Origin: Luteibacter yeojuensis
GTDB lineage: Bacteria; Pseudomonadota; Gammaproteobacteria; Xanthomonadales; Rhodanobacteraceae
DNA length: 64,000 nucleotides
Direction of reading: 5' to 3'
Assembly: GCF_011742875.1 (NCBI RefSeq)
Contig: NZ_JAAQTL010000002.1
Coordinates: 186,001 to 250,000, forward strand
Within the stretch, counting starts at the first letter, position 1; each line of letters opens with the position of its first letter. Position numbers and translations under genes: made by a program. Of this stretch, positions 36,127 through 45,687 are shown piece by piece. Under the pieces are notes generated by a model. It did no database searches. It was given only the letters and a program-made list of their open reading frames with translations, and was not told where the DNA came from.

Positions 36127-36352
36127 GCGTCCCGTCAAAGGAACGAAGGGCTGCCACATCGAACGGCCAGTCCAGCTCCACCCCGTCGCTGCGCCTCAGC
36201 ACCGGCACCCGCGTCCCATACCGCGCCTCGAGCGCCTCGTCGTCGTCGATCCAGACGGAGTCGAAATCCGGGAAGCGTGCCTCCGCGAGCACGGCCAGGG
36301 CCTGGTCGCAGAGGTGACAGTCGTCGCGCTGGAAGAGGATGAATCGGGACAT
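36122..36352 (-). CDS. Glutaredoxin-like thiol protein
   Basis: This 76-residue thioredoxin-fold protein (DUF836/glutaredoxin-like group) has the redox motif CHLC near residue 11 in FQRDDCHLCDQAL and the cis-Pro segment RVPVL near residue 48. The start at 36352 is the one that leaves the motif close to the N terminus. Its TAG is contributed by the neighbouring palindrome, so its last residues may have been changed by that insertion. It is divergent from sdaA. Confidence 0.85.
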   Translation of the reverse strand: MSRFILFQRDDCHLCDQALAVLAEARFPDFDSVWIDDDEALEARYGTRVPVLRRSDGVELDWPFDVAALRSFDGTL

Positions 36353-36427
36353 TCGCTGATGTATGGGGTCGCAAGGCGCGGAGGCGTAGAATAACCGGTC
36401 ACCCCACAGCCTACCTCCGCACCCGCC

Positions 36428-37810
36428 ATGGCAGTCAGCGTCTTCGACCTCTTCAAGATCGGCATCGGCCCGTCCTCGTCGCACACCGTGGGCCCGATGC
36501 GCGCCGGTGCGCGCTTCGCCGAGCACTGGCTGGAGGAGAAAGGCGTGCTGGAACGCGTGGCACGCGTGCGCTGCGAACTGTTCGGCTCACTGGCGATGAC
36601 CGGCCGCGGCCACGGCACGGACAAGGCCGTGCTGCTGGGCTTCGAGGGCGAATGGCCCGACCGCGTGGATCCGGACACCATTCCGGCCACCCTGGAGCGG
36701 ATCCGCTCCAGCAAGCGCATCCGCATCCTCGGACGCCACGAGATCCCGTTCGACGAGAAAAGCGACCTCGTCTTCAACAAGCGGCAGAAGCTCCCGTTCC
36801 ATACGAACGGCATGCGCTTCTCGGCCTACGACGCGGAAGGCAGCGAACTGGCCACGCGCGACTACTACTCGGTGGGCGGCGGCTTCGTCGTGAACCCCGA
36901 CGAGGCGGCGGAAGACCGCATCGTCGCCGACACCAGCGAACAGCCGTTCCCCTTCTCCACCGGCGACCAGCTGATGTCGCTGTGCAAGGAGAACGGGCTC
37001 ACCATCGCCCAGCTGATGATGCGTAACGAAGCCATCTGGCGTCCGGAAGCCGAGACGCGGGCGGGCCTGCTGACGATCTGGAAAGCCATGCAGGATTGCG
37101 TGGCCCGCGGCCTGCGCTCCCCCGGCGTACTGCCGGGCGGGCTGAAGGTCAACCGCCGCGCGCCTGCGATGGCCGCCGAACTGCGCGCACAGCCCGAAGC
37201 CTCGCTGCGCGATCCGCTCACCATCCTCGACTGGGTGAACCTCTACGCCCTCGCCGTGAACGAGGAAAACGCCGCCGGCGGCAGCGTGGTCACCGCGCCG
37301 ACCAATGGCGCGGCGGGCATCGTTCCGGCGGTGCTCCACTACTACCGGCATTTCTGTCCGAGCGCGACGGAAGACGGCGTGATCGAGTTCCTGCTCACCG
37401 CCGGTGCCATCGGCATCCTCTACAAGGAAAACGCATCGATCTCGGGCGCCGAGGTCGGTTGCCAGGGAGAAGTGGGCGTGGCCTGCTCGATGGCCGCGGG
37501 AGGGCTCGCCGCCGCGTTGGGCGGCACTGTCACCCAGGTGGAGAACGCGGCGGAGATCGGCATGGAGCACAACCTCGGCCTGACCTGCGATCCCATCGGC
37601 GGCCTGGTACAGATTCCCTGCATCGAGCGCAACGCCATGGGCGCGGTGAAGGCGATCAACGCCAGCCGCATGGCGCTGAAGAGCGACGGCAAGCACCACG
37701 TGTCGCTGGACAAGGTGATCGCCACCATGCGCGACACGGGCCGCGACATGAAGGACAAGTACAAGGAAACCTCGCGCGGCGGCCTGGCCGTGAACGTCAT
37801 CGAGTGCTGA
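36428..37810 (+). CDS. sdaA: L-serine ammonia-lyase, iron-sulfur type
   Basis: This 460-residue single-chain L-serine dehydratase deaminates serine to pyruvate using an oxygen-sensitive 4Fe-4S cluster. The N-terminal [20 protein letters not shown] is highly characteristic. The C-terminal domain carries cluster cysteines in [15 protein letters not shown] and [24 protein letters not shown] at 36386-36391 is a -10 candidate 36 bases before the ATG. Confidence 0.96.
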   Translation: MAVSVFDLFKIGIGPSSSHTVGPMRAGARFAEHWLEEKGVLERVARVRCELFGSLAMTGRGHGTDKAVLLGFEGEWPDRVDPDTIPATLERIRSSKRIRILGRHEIPFDEKSDLVFNKRQKLPFHTNGMRFSAYDAEGSELATRDYYSVGGGFVVNPDEAAEDRIVADTSEQPFPFSTGDQLMSLCKENGLTIAQLMMRNEAIWRPEAETRAGLLTIWKAMQDCVARGLRSPGVLPGGLKVNRRAPAMAAELRAQPEASLRDPLTILDWVNLYALAVNEENAAGGSVVTAPTNGAAGIVPAVLHYYRHFCPSATEDGVIEFLLTAGAIGILYKENASISGAEVGCQGEVGVACSMAAGGLAAALGGTVTQVENAAEIGMEHNLGLTCDPIGGLVQIPCIERNAMGAVKAINASRMALKSDGKHHVSLDKVIATMRDTGRDMKDKYKETSRGGLAVNVIEC

Positions 37811-37839
37811 CCCTGGAAACCGCCGCCTGCAAAGCGAAT

Positions 37840-37982
37840 GTGGGAGCCGCCATAGCGGCGAAAAGCCAACGAAGCAATGAAGCGGCGAGGCCGAATCCCC
37901 TCGTGTAGGAGCCGCTATAGCGGCGAGAAAACCTGGCGACTTGGCCGCAAGACCGCTCTCGCCGCTATAGCGGCTCCTACAG
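37840..37982. repeat. Tandem palindromes: one half element plus one full pair
   Basis: 37840-37902 has one arm (GGGAGCCGCCATAGCGGCG) with a loop of type 1 (AGCAATGAAGCGGCGAGG) but no closing arm. 37903-37982 is a complete pair with a type 2 loop. The layout suggests one element joined to another. It lies between sdaA and a convergent lipoprotein-like gene. Confidence 0.85.
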
Positions 37983-37994
37983 GGATACCCCTGA

Positions 37995-38375
37995 TCAACG
38001 GGCCGGACACATTCGCGGCAGCCGGTCCACCGTCTCGACGCGGACCGGTTCGTCCTCCCCCCACCAGTTGGCGACGGCCGTATAGCACACCCGCAATTTC
38101 CCACGACGGGTGTCGAAGCGCTGCTTGCTCGTGTAGGCGAAACATGAAACCGAGGCCAGGTGGCCGAGCTCGCGCATGGTTATGGCGCAGCGCCGCACGG
38201 CTTCCACGGGATCCTCGCCGGGGTACAGCGTGAAGTAGAAACCCTTGGCGGTACGGTCGTACGACTCGGAATCGATCAGCCGGCCCTTGTCGCTCCATTG
38301 CTCTTCGGCTGCGGCGATGCCGCATGCCGACAGGGCAAGGAACAACATGCCAATGGCGACCCACTTCGAACGCAT
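37995..38375 (-). CDS. Small exported protein, possibly a lipoprotein
   Basis: This 126-residue protein has an N-terminal signal segment (MRSKWVAIGMLFLALSACG), whose LSAC fits a lipobox with Cys19; a signal-peptidase I cut after AAA is the alternative. The mature part has about five cysteines and no recognised domain. The start at 38375 is the first ATG that gives a signal peptide; the upstream in-frame extension is unlikely to be coding. It is divergent from the permease gene. Confidence 0.75.
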   Translation of the reverse strand: MRSKWVAIGMLFLALSACGIAAAEEQWSDKGRLIDSESYDRTAKGFYFTLYPGEDPVEAVRRCAITMRELGHLASVSCFAYTSKQRFDTRRGKLRVCYTAVANWWGEDEPVRVETVDRLPRMCPAR

Positions 38376-38537
38376 CCGACCCCCTTCGTCCCTACCGCGT
38401 CGGTCAGTGTATATCGATGCGACGACACATGGGGACGGCAACCACGGGCTGACAGGGAGAGCCGGGGCTGTCATCATCCGGCCCTTGTGCCGCCCCCGGG
38501 CCCGGGCTCCGCCCTGTCCCGTTCGACCGGAGTCACC

Positions 38538-40208
38538 ATGTCTCATAGCGCTATCCGCCGCGACGTCGGCGCCTTTGCCCTCATGCTTACCGGCCTGGGC
38601 TCGATCATCGGCTCAGGCTGGCTGTTCGGCGCCTGGCACGCCGCCCAGCTCGCCGGCCCCGGCGCGATCTACGCCTGGATCATCGGTGCCGTCATCATCC
38701 TCTTCATCGCCCTCACCTACGCGGAATTGGGAGCGATGTTCCCCGAATCGGGCGGCATGGTCCGCTACGGCCATTACTCGCACGGCTCCCTGGTGGGCTT
38801 CATCGCCGGCTGGGCGAACTGGATCGCCATCGTCTCGGTGATTCCGGTCGAGGCCGAGGCCTCCGTTCAGTACATGGCCTCCTGGCCGTGGGAATGGGCG
38901 TCCTGGACGAAAGACCTGTATGTGGTCACCAATGGCCACGGCGAACTGACCCCGCCGGGCCTCGCCATCGCCGTGGTGCTGGTGATGGTCTATTTCTTCC
39001 TCAATTTCTGGAGCGTGAAGATGTTCGCCAAGAGCAACACGGCGATCACGGTCTTCAAGCTGGTGGTGCCCGCCGCCACCGCCATCGCGCTCATCGCCAC
39101 CAGCTACAACCCGGGCAACTTCCATATCGGCGCGCATGGCGGCGCGCATGCGATCAACATCTCCTCGATCCTCACCGCCGTCGCCATCTCGGGCATCGTC
39201 TTCAGCTTCAACGGCTTCCAGAGTCCGGTGAACCTCGCCGGCGAAGCACGCAACCCGGGGCGCAGCGTGCCGCTGGCGGTGATCGGTTCGATCCTGCTGG
39301 CCACGGTGGTCTACGTGCTGCTCCAGGTGGCCTTCATCGGCGCCGTCCCGCCCGACCAGCTCGGCAACGGCTGGGCCGGCCTCGACTACGCCTCGCCCTT
39401 CGCGCAGCTCGCCACCGCGCTGATGATCAACTGGATGGCCATCCTGCTCTACGCCGACGCCTTCGTCAGCCCGAGCGGCACCGGCGCCACCTACACGGCC
39501 ACCACCGCGCGCATGATCTACGCCATGGAGCGCAACGGTCACCTGCCGAAGATCTTCGGCCACATCCATCCGCGTTTCGGCATCCCGCGCCCGGCGATGT
39601 GGCTGAACCTCGTCGTCAGCTTCATCTTCCTGTTCTTCTTCCGCGGCTGGGGCACGCTGGCGGCGGTGATCTCGGTCTCGACGATCATCTCCTACCTCAC
39701 CGGACCGGTGAGCGTGATGACCCTGCGTCGTACGGCGCCGGAACTGAAGCGCCCGCTGCGCATCCCCGGGCTGCCGGTCCTCGCCGCGCTCGCCTTCATC
39801 TTCGCCACCGAACTGCTGTACTGGGCGAAGTGGCCGCTTACCGGCGAGATCATCCTGCTGATGGTCGTCGCGCTGCCGCTGTATTTCTACTACACGGCCA
39901 AGACCGGCTGGGACGAATTCGGCAAGCACATGAAGGGGGCCTGGTGGCTGATCGTCTACCTGCCGGTCATCGCCTTCGTCTCCTGGGCGGGCAGCAAGAC
40001 CTTCGGCGGCCACGATTACATCCCGTACGGCTACGACCTCGCGCTGGTCGCCGTGCTGGGCGCGATCTTCTACTTCTGGGGCATCGCCACGGGCTGGCGC
40101 ACGCCGATGGTCGAAGCCGCGCGCTTCCACCACGAAGAGGTGGAGCCCGGCGAGCCGGACCTCCCGCCGAGCGCGGACGAGGCCGAGAAGATCACCGGCC
40201 ACAGGTAA
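38538..40208 (+). CDS. APC-family amino-acid permease
   Basis: This 556-residue transporter has about twelve to fourteen membrane helices. The N-terminal LTGLGSIIGSGWLFGAW has the substrate-backbone-binding glycines of the amino acid-polyamine-organocation family, and FSFNGFQSPVNLAGEARNPG matches helix 6. The substrate cannot be read from sequence. GGAG eight bases upstream supports the ATG at 38538, and a strong terminator follows the stop. Confidence 0.92.
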   Translation: MSHSAIRRDVGAFALMLTGLGSIIGSGWLFGAWHAAQLAGPGAIYAWIIGAVIILFIALTYAELGAMFPESGGMVRYGHYSHGSLVGFIAGWANWIAIVSVIPVEAEASVQYMASWPWEWASWTKDLYVVTNGHGELTPPGLAIAVVLVMVYFFLNFWSVKMFAKSNTAITVFKLVVPAATAIALIATSYNPGNFHIGAHGGAHAINISSILTAVAISGIVFSFNGFQSPVNLAGEARNPGRSVPLAVIGSILLATVVYVLLQVAFIGAVPPDQLGNGWAGLDYASPFAQLATALMINWMAILLYADAFVSPSGTGATYTATTARMIYAMERNGHLPKIFGHIHPRFGIPRPAMWLNLVVSFIFLFFFRGWGTLAAVISVSTIISYLTGPVSVMTLRRTAPELKRPLRIPGLPVLAALAFIFATELLYWAKWPLTGEIILLMVVALPLYFYYTAKTGWDEFGKHMKGAWWLIVYLPVIAFVSWAGSKTFGGHDYIPYGYDLALVAVLGAIFYFWGIATGWRTPMVEAARFHHEEVEPGEPDLPPSADEAEKITGHR

Positions 40209-40213
40209 ACAGG

Positions 40214-40240
40214 AAACCGCCCCTCGGGGCGGTTTTTTTT
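40214..40240 (+). terminator. Intrinsic terminator after the permease
   Basis: A perfect GC-rich hairpin, AACCGCCCC-TC-GGGGCGGTT, is followed by a run of eight T residues, six bases after the permease stop. It directly precedes a palindrome of a different kind. Confidence 0.95.
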
Positions 40241-40248
40241 GGGCGTTG

Positions 40249-40334
40249 TGTGGGAGCCGGCTATTGCCGGCGATCCCGCGGCAGCGGGCAAGCTTGCCGC
40301 GAGCACCCATCGCCGCTGAAGCGGCTCCCACACA
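40249..40334. repeat. Divergent paired palindrome with GGCTATTGCCGG arm
   Basis: The outer ends TGTGGGAGCCGG / GCGGCTCCCACACA are like the other copies, but the inner sequences (GGCTATTGCCGGCG, GGCAAGCTTGCC) differ from the type 1 and type 2 loops. It may be a separate subfamily. It lies between the permease terminator and the end of hom. Confidence 0.75.
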
Positions 40335-40349
40335 AAGCCGGGACGGTCG

Positions 40350-41417
40350 TCATAAGGACAGCACGTCGCCGAGTAGAGCCTGCGCGGTAATCTCAGGCCC
40401 CGCCCCCGGCCCCTGGATCACCAGGGGCGTCGCGTGGTAACGCGTCGTGGTCAGCGCGAACTGGTTGTCGGTGCCGCTCAGGCGTGCCGCCGGATGATCG
40501 GCGGAGACTTCGACCAGCCCTACGCGTGCACGACCGCGCTGGTTCAGGCGGGCCAGGTAGCGCAGCACCTTGCCGTTGGCCCTTGCCTGCGCATGACGCT
40601 CGCGCAGCGGCTCGTCCAGTTCCTCGAGCCGGTCGAGGAAGGCTTTCGTGTCCATGTCGCGCAGTGCGGCGGGTACCAGGCTTTCCACTTCCACCTCGTC
40701 GCTGCCCAGGGCGAAACCCGCGTTGCGGGCGATGATCAGCAGCTTGCGCGCCACGTCTTCGCCGGAGAGGTCGGAGCGCGGATCGGGCTCGGTGAAGCCC
40801 AGGCGCCGCGCGTCGCGCAACAGGGCCGAGAACGGCCGGCTGCCGTCGTACTGGTTGAACAGCCAGGAGAGCGAGCCGGAGAACACACCTTCGAGGGTGA
40901 GCAGGCTGTCGCCGCAGTGACGCAGGCGGCGAAGCGTGGAGAGGACCGGTAATCCCGCGCCGACCGTGGCCGCGTCGCCATAGACGGTTCCCCCCGCGGT
41001 GGCCTTCTGCAGGGCGCGCCAGCCGGACAGCTGGCCGCCGGCGAGGGCCTTGTTCGCCGTAACGACGTGGTAGCCGGCGGCCAGCCATTCCGGATGGCGG
41101 CCGGCCTCGACGGCGCAGGCCGTGGCGTCGATCACCACTTTCCTCGTCGCACCGCTGGCATCCAGCGCCGCGAGCAGCGGCGCGTCGTCGCGGTCCTCCC
41201 TGCCCCTCGCCAGACGTTCCGCCACCTCCGCGGGCGGCAGGCCGTCCGGGAGCACGTGCTGGCGTTTCGAGTTGGCGGCGCCCACGAGGCGCAGCGAACG
41301 CGCCGCGGGGGTGCCCAGCAGCGCGAGCAGCGCGCGGCCCACGACACCGGTACCGAGCAGCACGACGGCGGTGCGCGGCGCCGTATCCGCGAGCGGCGCG
41401 ACAGCCACGGCGCTCAT
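40350..41417 (-). CDS. hom: Homoserine dehydrogenase
   Basis: This 355-residue NADPH-dependent enzyme reduces aspartate semialdehyde to homoserine. The Rossmann motif VVLLGTGVVGRALL is near residue 18, VTANKALAGG near 120 and LEGVFSGSLSWLFN near 180. The domain matches the dehydrogenase half of bifunctional ThrA, without an aspartokinase part and without a C-terminal ACT domain. It is coupled to metB (ATGA) and is the last gene of the methionine operon, so this copy probably serves methionine rather than threonine. Confidence 0.92.
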   Translation of the reverse strand: MSAVAVAPLADTAPRTAVVLLGTGVVGRALLALLGTPAARSLRLVGAANSKRQHVLPDGLPPAEVAERLARGREDRDDAPLLAALDASGATRKVVIDATACAVEAGRHPEWLAAGYHVVTANKALAGGQLSGWRALQKATAGGTVYGDAATVGAGLPVLSTLRRLRHCGDSLLTLEGVFSGSLSWLFNQYDGSRPFSALLRDARRLGFTEPDPRSDLSGEDVARKLLIIARNAGFALGSDEVEVESLVPAALRDMDTKAFLDRLEELDEPLRERHAQARANGKVLRYLARLNQRGRARVGLVEVSADHPAARLSGTDNQFALTTTRYHATPLVIQGPGAGPEITAQALLGDVLSL

Positions 41418-42607
41418 GCGCCGACCTTGCGTTTGGACACCGGGGAAGCGACGCCTGCGGCGCGTGCCAGGCCCGCCTCGATGTCGTCGATCAGGTCGTC
41501 GCCATCTTCGATGCCGACCGACAGGCGCAGCAGGTTGTCGGCGATGCCGGCGACGCGGCGCGCCTCCGGTGCCATGGCCGCATGCGTCATCGTGGCCGGA
41601 TGGGCGACGAGGCTTTCCACGCCACCCAGCGATTCCGCCAGCGAGAAATAGCGCAAGCCGTCGACGAAAGCCTCGATGGCATCGGTACCCCCGGCGATCT
41701 CGAAGCTCAGCATCGCGCCGAAACCGTACTGCTGGCGCTGCGCGAGGGCATGGCCCGGATGCGCGGCGAGACCGGGGTAATAGACGCGCTCCACGGCATC
41801 GTGGCCGTCGAGCAGCGCGGCGATCCGACGCGCGTTTTCCTCATGCGCGCGCAGGCGCACGGAAAGCGTGCGCACGCCGCGCAACGTGAGGTAGCTGTCG
41901 AACGGAGAGCCGGTCACGCCGTTGCAATTGCCCCACCACTTCAGCTGTTCGGCCACGGCGGGATCGGCGGCGATCACCGCGCCGCCGACCACGTCGCTAT
42001 GGCCATTGATGTACTTCGTCGTCGAATGCACGACCACGTCGGCACCGAGTTTCAGCGGCTGCTGCAAGGCCGGCGACAGGAACGTATTGTCGACGACGGT
42101 CAGCGCGCCGGCGGCGCGTGCCGCCTGCGCGACATGGCGTACGTCGGTGATGCGCAGCAGCGGGTTCGACGGCGTCTCGATCCATACGAGCGCGGGCTTC
42201 GCAGCGAGGCCTTCGGCCAGCACCGAGGGATCGGTGAAGTCCACGAAGCGTACCTGGAAGCGGCCCTTGCGCGCCCAGGCGTCGAGCAGGCGCCACGTGC
42301 CGCCGTAGCAGTCGTGGGCGGCAAGGACAAGCGCGCCGGCAGGCACCAGTTCGAGCGCCAGCGCCACCGCCGACATGCCGGTACCCGTGACCACCGCGCC
42401 GGCACCCTCCTCCAGTTCGGCAAGCGCTTCGGCGAGGAGGTCGCGCGTGGGATTGCCGCTGCGCGAATAGTCGTAAGGACGCTTCCGGCCGAAGCCTTCG
42501 AACGTGTAGTTGGTCGAGAGGTGCAACGGCGGTACCACGGCGCCGTGCTGCGTATCGGATTCGATGCCGGCGCGCACGGCGCGGGTACAGGGACGGGAAT
42601 CGGTCAT
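41414..42607 (-). CDS. metB: Cystathionine gamma-synthase
   Basis: This 397-residue PLP enzyme of the Cys/Met metabolism family has the PLP lysine Lys198 in STTKYINGHSD. The N-terminal HLSTNYTFEGFG and SRSGNPTRDLLAEALAELE are typical. It joins O-acylhomoserine and cysteine into cystathionine. Close relatives (gamma-lyase, sulfhydrylase) cannot be fully excluded on sequence alone. Position between metX and hom favours MetB. It overlaps each neighbour by four bases. Confidence 0.92.
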   Translation of the reverse strand: MTDSRPCTRAVRAGIESDTQHGAVVPPLHLSTNYTFEGFGRKRPYDYSRSGNPTRDLLAEALAELEEGAGAVVTGTGMSAVALALELVPAGALVLAAHDCYGGTWRLLDAWARKGRFQVRFVDFTDPSVLAEGLAAKPALVWIETPSNPLLRITDVRHVAQAARAAGALTVVDNTFLSPALQQPLKLGADVVVHSTTKYINGHSDVVGGAVIAADPAVAEQLKWWGNCNGVTGSPFDSYLTLRGVRTLSVRLRAHEENARRIAALLDGHDAVERVYYPGLAAHPGHALAQRQQYGFGAMLSFEIAGGTDAIEAFVDGLRYFSLAESLGGVESLVAHPATMTHAAMAPEARRVAGIADNLLRLSVGIEDGDDLIDDIEAGLARAAGVASPVSKRKVGA

Positions 42608-43647
42608 GGTTTAGGGACTCCGTAACAGTCGTTGAGTGCCTGACGCAGCACGGGAGCGAGCTGCACGGTTTCTTTGAGGAAGGCATCGTGGCCATAGGGC
42701 GAATCCAGCACCTCGAGGGTGGCCGTGCCTCCGAGGCGGCGCTGCAACTCGCACAGGTCGGCGAGCGGTACGAGGCGATCGGAAGGGAAGCCCACCAGCG
42801 TGGTCGGCGCGGAAATGTCCTCCGGCGCCACGTCGTGCAGGTCGATCGACTCGGACAGGGCGAGGAAACGCTCCGGGTCGAAACGTTCGACGAACCGGCG
42901 GCCGGCGTGCTCGAGGTAGTCCTCCACGGGGAAGTGGAATCGACCGTCGCGCCACTCCGGCCCGGCGGCGAAGCGGCGGGAGAACTCCTCGCTGCCGCGG
43001 TAGGTGGTCATGGCGAGCTGCCGCGCGAGGGCCAAGGCCTCGCCGGTACGGCCCGACGCGAGTCCCAGCCGGACAATGCCGCGCTGCACCGAGCGCTGCG
43101 CCGTGGAGAGCGGATGCGGACGATGCGCGCCGGCTAGCAGCACCAGCGATTTGAGTTTCCCCGGGTGGCGGGCGGCGAAGGCCAGGCCGACCATGGCGCC
43201 GTAGGACGAACCGACGAAGGCCTGCACGCGGCCGATGCCCAGCTCGTCCACGAGTGCGGCCAGGGCCGCCGCCTGGTCTTCGCTGGACACCGAGGCCACG
43301 CCGCCGATGTCTTCCGGAACCAGCCAGTCGATGGAGAGGACGCGGCAGGTGGAAAGATCGATGGCGGCGCCTTCGGCCACCAGGGTGTCCCACCAGCCCG
43401 CCGCGCGCTCGCGTCCAGAGCAGACATCCCGGTCGGCCGAGATGCCTCCCTGCACGATGACCGTGGGTGCGTCGGGGGCGCCGCACCACAGGTATCGGAC
43501 GTCCGCCTCGACAGGCTCGCCGCCGTACTTCGGCGCGAAGGCGACGCGGCGGGTACCGCGCTGCTCTGTGAGGTCGGACGGACGGCGAGGCGCGGCGGGG
43601 GCGGCCGCTTGGGGAAGGGAGATCACGGTGGCGGGCTCTGCTGGCAT
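42604..43647 (-). CDS. metX: Homoserine O-acyltransferase MetX, likely succinyl type
   Basis: This 347-residue alpha/beta-hydrolase-fold acyltransferase has the oxyanion segment VIVQGGISADRDV, the nucleophile Ser148 in GSSYGAM, an acid in PSDRLVPL and a late His in SPYGHDAFL. Xanthomonad proteins of this type use succinyl-CoA (MetXS) according to work on the family; the acyl donor here is inferred. The start at 43647 has an AGGA element nine bases upstream. An in-frame extension upstream would run through the riboswitch and is rejected. Confidence 0.9.
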   Translation of the reverse strand: MPAEPATVISLPQAAAPAAPRRPSDLTEQRGTRRVAFAPKYGGEPVEADVRYLWCGAPDAPTVIVQGGISADRDVCSGRERAAGWWDTLVAEGAAIDLSTCRVLSIDWLVPEDIGGVASVSSEDQAAALAALVDELGIGRVQAFVGSSYGAMVGLAFAARHPGKLKSLVLLAGAHRPHPLSTAQRSVQRGIVRLGLASGRTGEALALARQLAMTTYRGSEEFSRRFAAGPEWRDGRFHFPVEDYLEHAGRRFVERFDPERFLALSESIDLHDVAPEDISAPTTLVGFPSDRLVPLADLCELQRRLGGTATLEVLDSPYGHDAFLKETVQLAPVLRQALNDCYGVPKP

Positions 43648-43735
43648 GTCCGGGTTCCTGCGTCGGGATCGAGCCCCTGCGGAACCGTTAAGGACTGCCT
43701 GCGCCACGGGTACGCGGACGCGTGCCCCGAACGGA

Positions 43736-43856
43736 CATTCCCATCTATCGGCCGGCGTGAAACCACGCCCCGCAGGAGTTGGCACCGTCGCGGAAATCCG
43801 CAGGTTGCCCCGGCTTCAAAGGGCCTGTCCCTCAGCCGGTCTCGATGAGTGGAATC
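43736..43856 (-). promoter_or_regulatory. SAM-I (S-box) riboswitch
   Basis: On the minus strand the RNA begins GAUUCCACUCAUCGAGACCG and continues CUGAGGGACAGGCCCUUUGA, then AGCCGGGGCAACC. Later come GGUGCCAACUCCUGC and GAUAGAUGGGA, which closes the first helix by pairing with the 5' end. These are the invariant S-box blocks in the right order and spacing, about 121 bases, ending some 88 bases before the metX ATG. No T-run follows, so control may be at translation. It should switch off the metX-metB-hom operon when SAM is plentiful. Confidence 0.93.
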
Positions 43857-43921
43857 GACGATACGCGTGGATGCCTGTCGTGTCAACAGACGTTTAGACG
43901 TCCAGATGGCCATAAAGAAAA

Positions 43922-44006
43922 TGTGGGAGCCGCTATGGCGGCGAGAAGCCCACGGAGCGATGAAGCGGCGACGCAGACTCCCCTCGCCGCCATGGCGGCT
44001 CCTACA
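43922..44006. repeat. Paired palindrome, loop type 1
   Basis: Arms ATGTGGGAGCCGCTATGGCGG and GCCGCCATGGCGGCTCCTACA enclose a loop of the GGAGCGATGAAGCGGCGACG type. The arm centres read TATG/CATG in place of TATA, with both arms changed together. It lies between the riboswitch and prfC. Confidence 0.9.
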
Positions 44007-44071
44007 GGGCCCGGCAGCGGACCCTGACCCCTGCTAGAATAGGGGGTTAGCCAGGATCACGACCCAGACCG

Positions 44072-45673
44072 ATGTCCGCACACCTCACCGAAACCCGCCG
44101 CCGGCGCAGCTTCGCCATCGTCAGCCATCCCGACGCGGGCAAGACCACCCTGACCGAAAAGCTGCTGCTGTTCGGTGGCGCCATCCAGATGGCCGGCTCC
44201 GTGAAGAGCCGCAAGGCCGCGCGCCATGCCACCTCGGACTGGATGGCGCTGGAAAAGGAGCGCGGCATCTCGGTGACGTCCTCGGTGATGCAGTTCCCGT
44301 ACAACGAGGCCATCGTCAACCTGCTCGACACCCCGGGTCATGCGGACTTCTCCGAGGATACCTACCGCGTGCTGACCGCGGTGGACTCGGCGCTGATGGT
44401 CATCGACTGCGCGAAGGGCGTCGAGGAGCGCACCATCAAGCTGATGGAGGTGTGCCGCCTGCGCGACACGCCGATCATGACCTTCATCAACAAGCTCGAC
44501 CGCGAGGGACGCTCGCCGATCGAACTGCTCGACGAAGTGGAGTCGGTGCTCGGCATCGCCTGCGCACCGGTGACCTGGCCCATCGGCATGGGCTCCCGCC
44601 TGAAGGGCGTGTACCACGTGCTGCTCGACGAGGTGCACATCTTCGAGCCCGGCAAGAACTTCACCCGCCAGGACTCCACCATCTTCAAGGGCCTCGACCA
44701 CCCGGAACTCGCCGCTCGCATCGGCCAGGCCGCGCTCGATGAAGTGCGCGACGAACTCGAACTCGTGCTTGGCGCGTCCAATCCGTTCGACGTGGAGTCC
44801 TACCTCGCCGGCAAGCAGACGCCGGTGTTCTTCGGCTCTGCCGTGAACAACTTCGGCGTACAGCTGCTTCTCGATTTCTTCGTGGAGCATGCGCCCTCGC
44901 CGCGCCCGCGCGACACGCTCAGCCGCGAGGTGAAGCCGGAGGAAGAGAAGCTCACGGGCTTCGTCTTCAAGATCCAGGCGAACATGGACCCCGCCCACCG
45001 CGACCGCGTCGCGTTCATGCGCGTGTGCTCCGGCACGTACACCGCGGGCATGAAGATGCAGCAGACGCGCACGGGCAAGGAGGTGCGGATCGCCAACGCC
45101 CTCACCTTCATGGCCTCCGACCGCGAGATCGTCGAGCGCGCTTACCCGGGCGACGTGATCGGCCTGCACAACCACGGCACGATCACCATCGGCGACACCT
45201 TCACCGAGGGCGAGCCACTGTCGTTCACCGGCATCCCGAACTTCGCGCCCGAACTCTTCCGCCGCGCACGCCTGCGCGATCCGATGAAGATGAAGGCCCT
45301 GCAGAAGGGCCTGGCGCAGTTGTCGGAAGAAGGCGCCACGCAGTTCTTCCGCCCGCTCATGTCGAACGACCTCATCCTCGGCGCGGTCGGCGTGCTGCAG
45401 TTCGACGTGGTCGCGTACCGCCTGAAGGACGAATACAACGTGGATGCCACGTTCGAGCAGGTCGGCGTCGCCACCGCGCGCTGGATCCATTGCGACGACG
45501 CGAAGAAGCTCGAGGAGTTCCGCGAGAAGAACGCGGGCAACCTCGCCATCGATGCGGCGGGCGAACTGGTCTACCTTGCGCCGACGCGCGTGAACCTGCA
45601 GCTGGCGCAGGAGCGCTGGCCGACGGTGCGCTTCTCGGCGACGCGCGAACACGCGGCTTCCGTCGAGGTGTGA
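44072..45673 (+). CDS. prfC: Peptide chain release factor 3
   Basis: RF3 is the translational GTPase that recycles RF1/RF2 after termination. The 533-residue length is normal. The P-loop is [13 protein letters not shown] near residue 19, followed by [31 protein letters not shown] and [16 protein letters not shown] at 44035-44040 is a -10 candidate 31 bases before the ATG. It converges on the next gene with 14 bases between stops. Confidence 0.97.
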   Translation: MSAHLTETRRRRSFAIVSHPDAGKTTLTEKLLLFGGAIQMAGSVKSRKAARHATSDWMALEKERGISVTSSVMQFPYNEAIVNLLDTPGHADFSEDTYRVLTAVDSALMVIDCAKGVEERTIKLMEVCRLRDTPIMTFINKLDREGRSPIELLDEVESVLGIACAPVTWPIGMGSRLKGVYHVLLDEVHIFEPGKNFTRQDSTIFKGLDHPELAARIGQAALDEVRDELELVLGASNPFDVESYLAGKQTPVFFGSAVNNFGVQLLLDFFVEHAPSPRPRDTLSREVKPEEEKLTGFVFKIQANMDPAHRDRVAFMRVCSGTYTAGMKMQQTRTGKEVRIANALTFMASDREIVERAYPGDVIGLHNHGTITIGDTFTEGEPLSFTGIPNFAPELFRRARLRDPMKMKALQKGLAQLSEEGATQFFRPLMSNDLILGAVGVLQFDVVAYRLKDEYNVDATFEQVGVATARWIHCDDAKKLEEFREKNAGNLAIDAAGELVYLAPTRVNLQLAQERWPTVRFSATREHAASVEV

Positions 45674-45687
45674 AGACCCGTGCGAGG

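Noticed and set aside
38613..40331. A 572-codon minus-strand frame opposite the amino-acid permease
   Set aside because: It is rich in Asp, His, Arg and Gly with no motif, and mirrors the transmembrane gene on the other strand. It would also begin inside a palindrome.
43648..43785. Upstream in-frame extension of metX
   Set aside because: It would translate the riboswitch and its expression platform. The ATG at 43645-43647 has a suitable ribosome site and gives the normal protein length.
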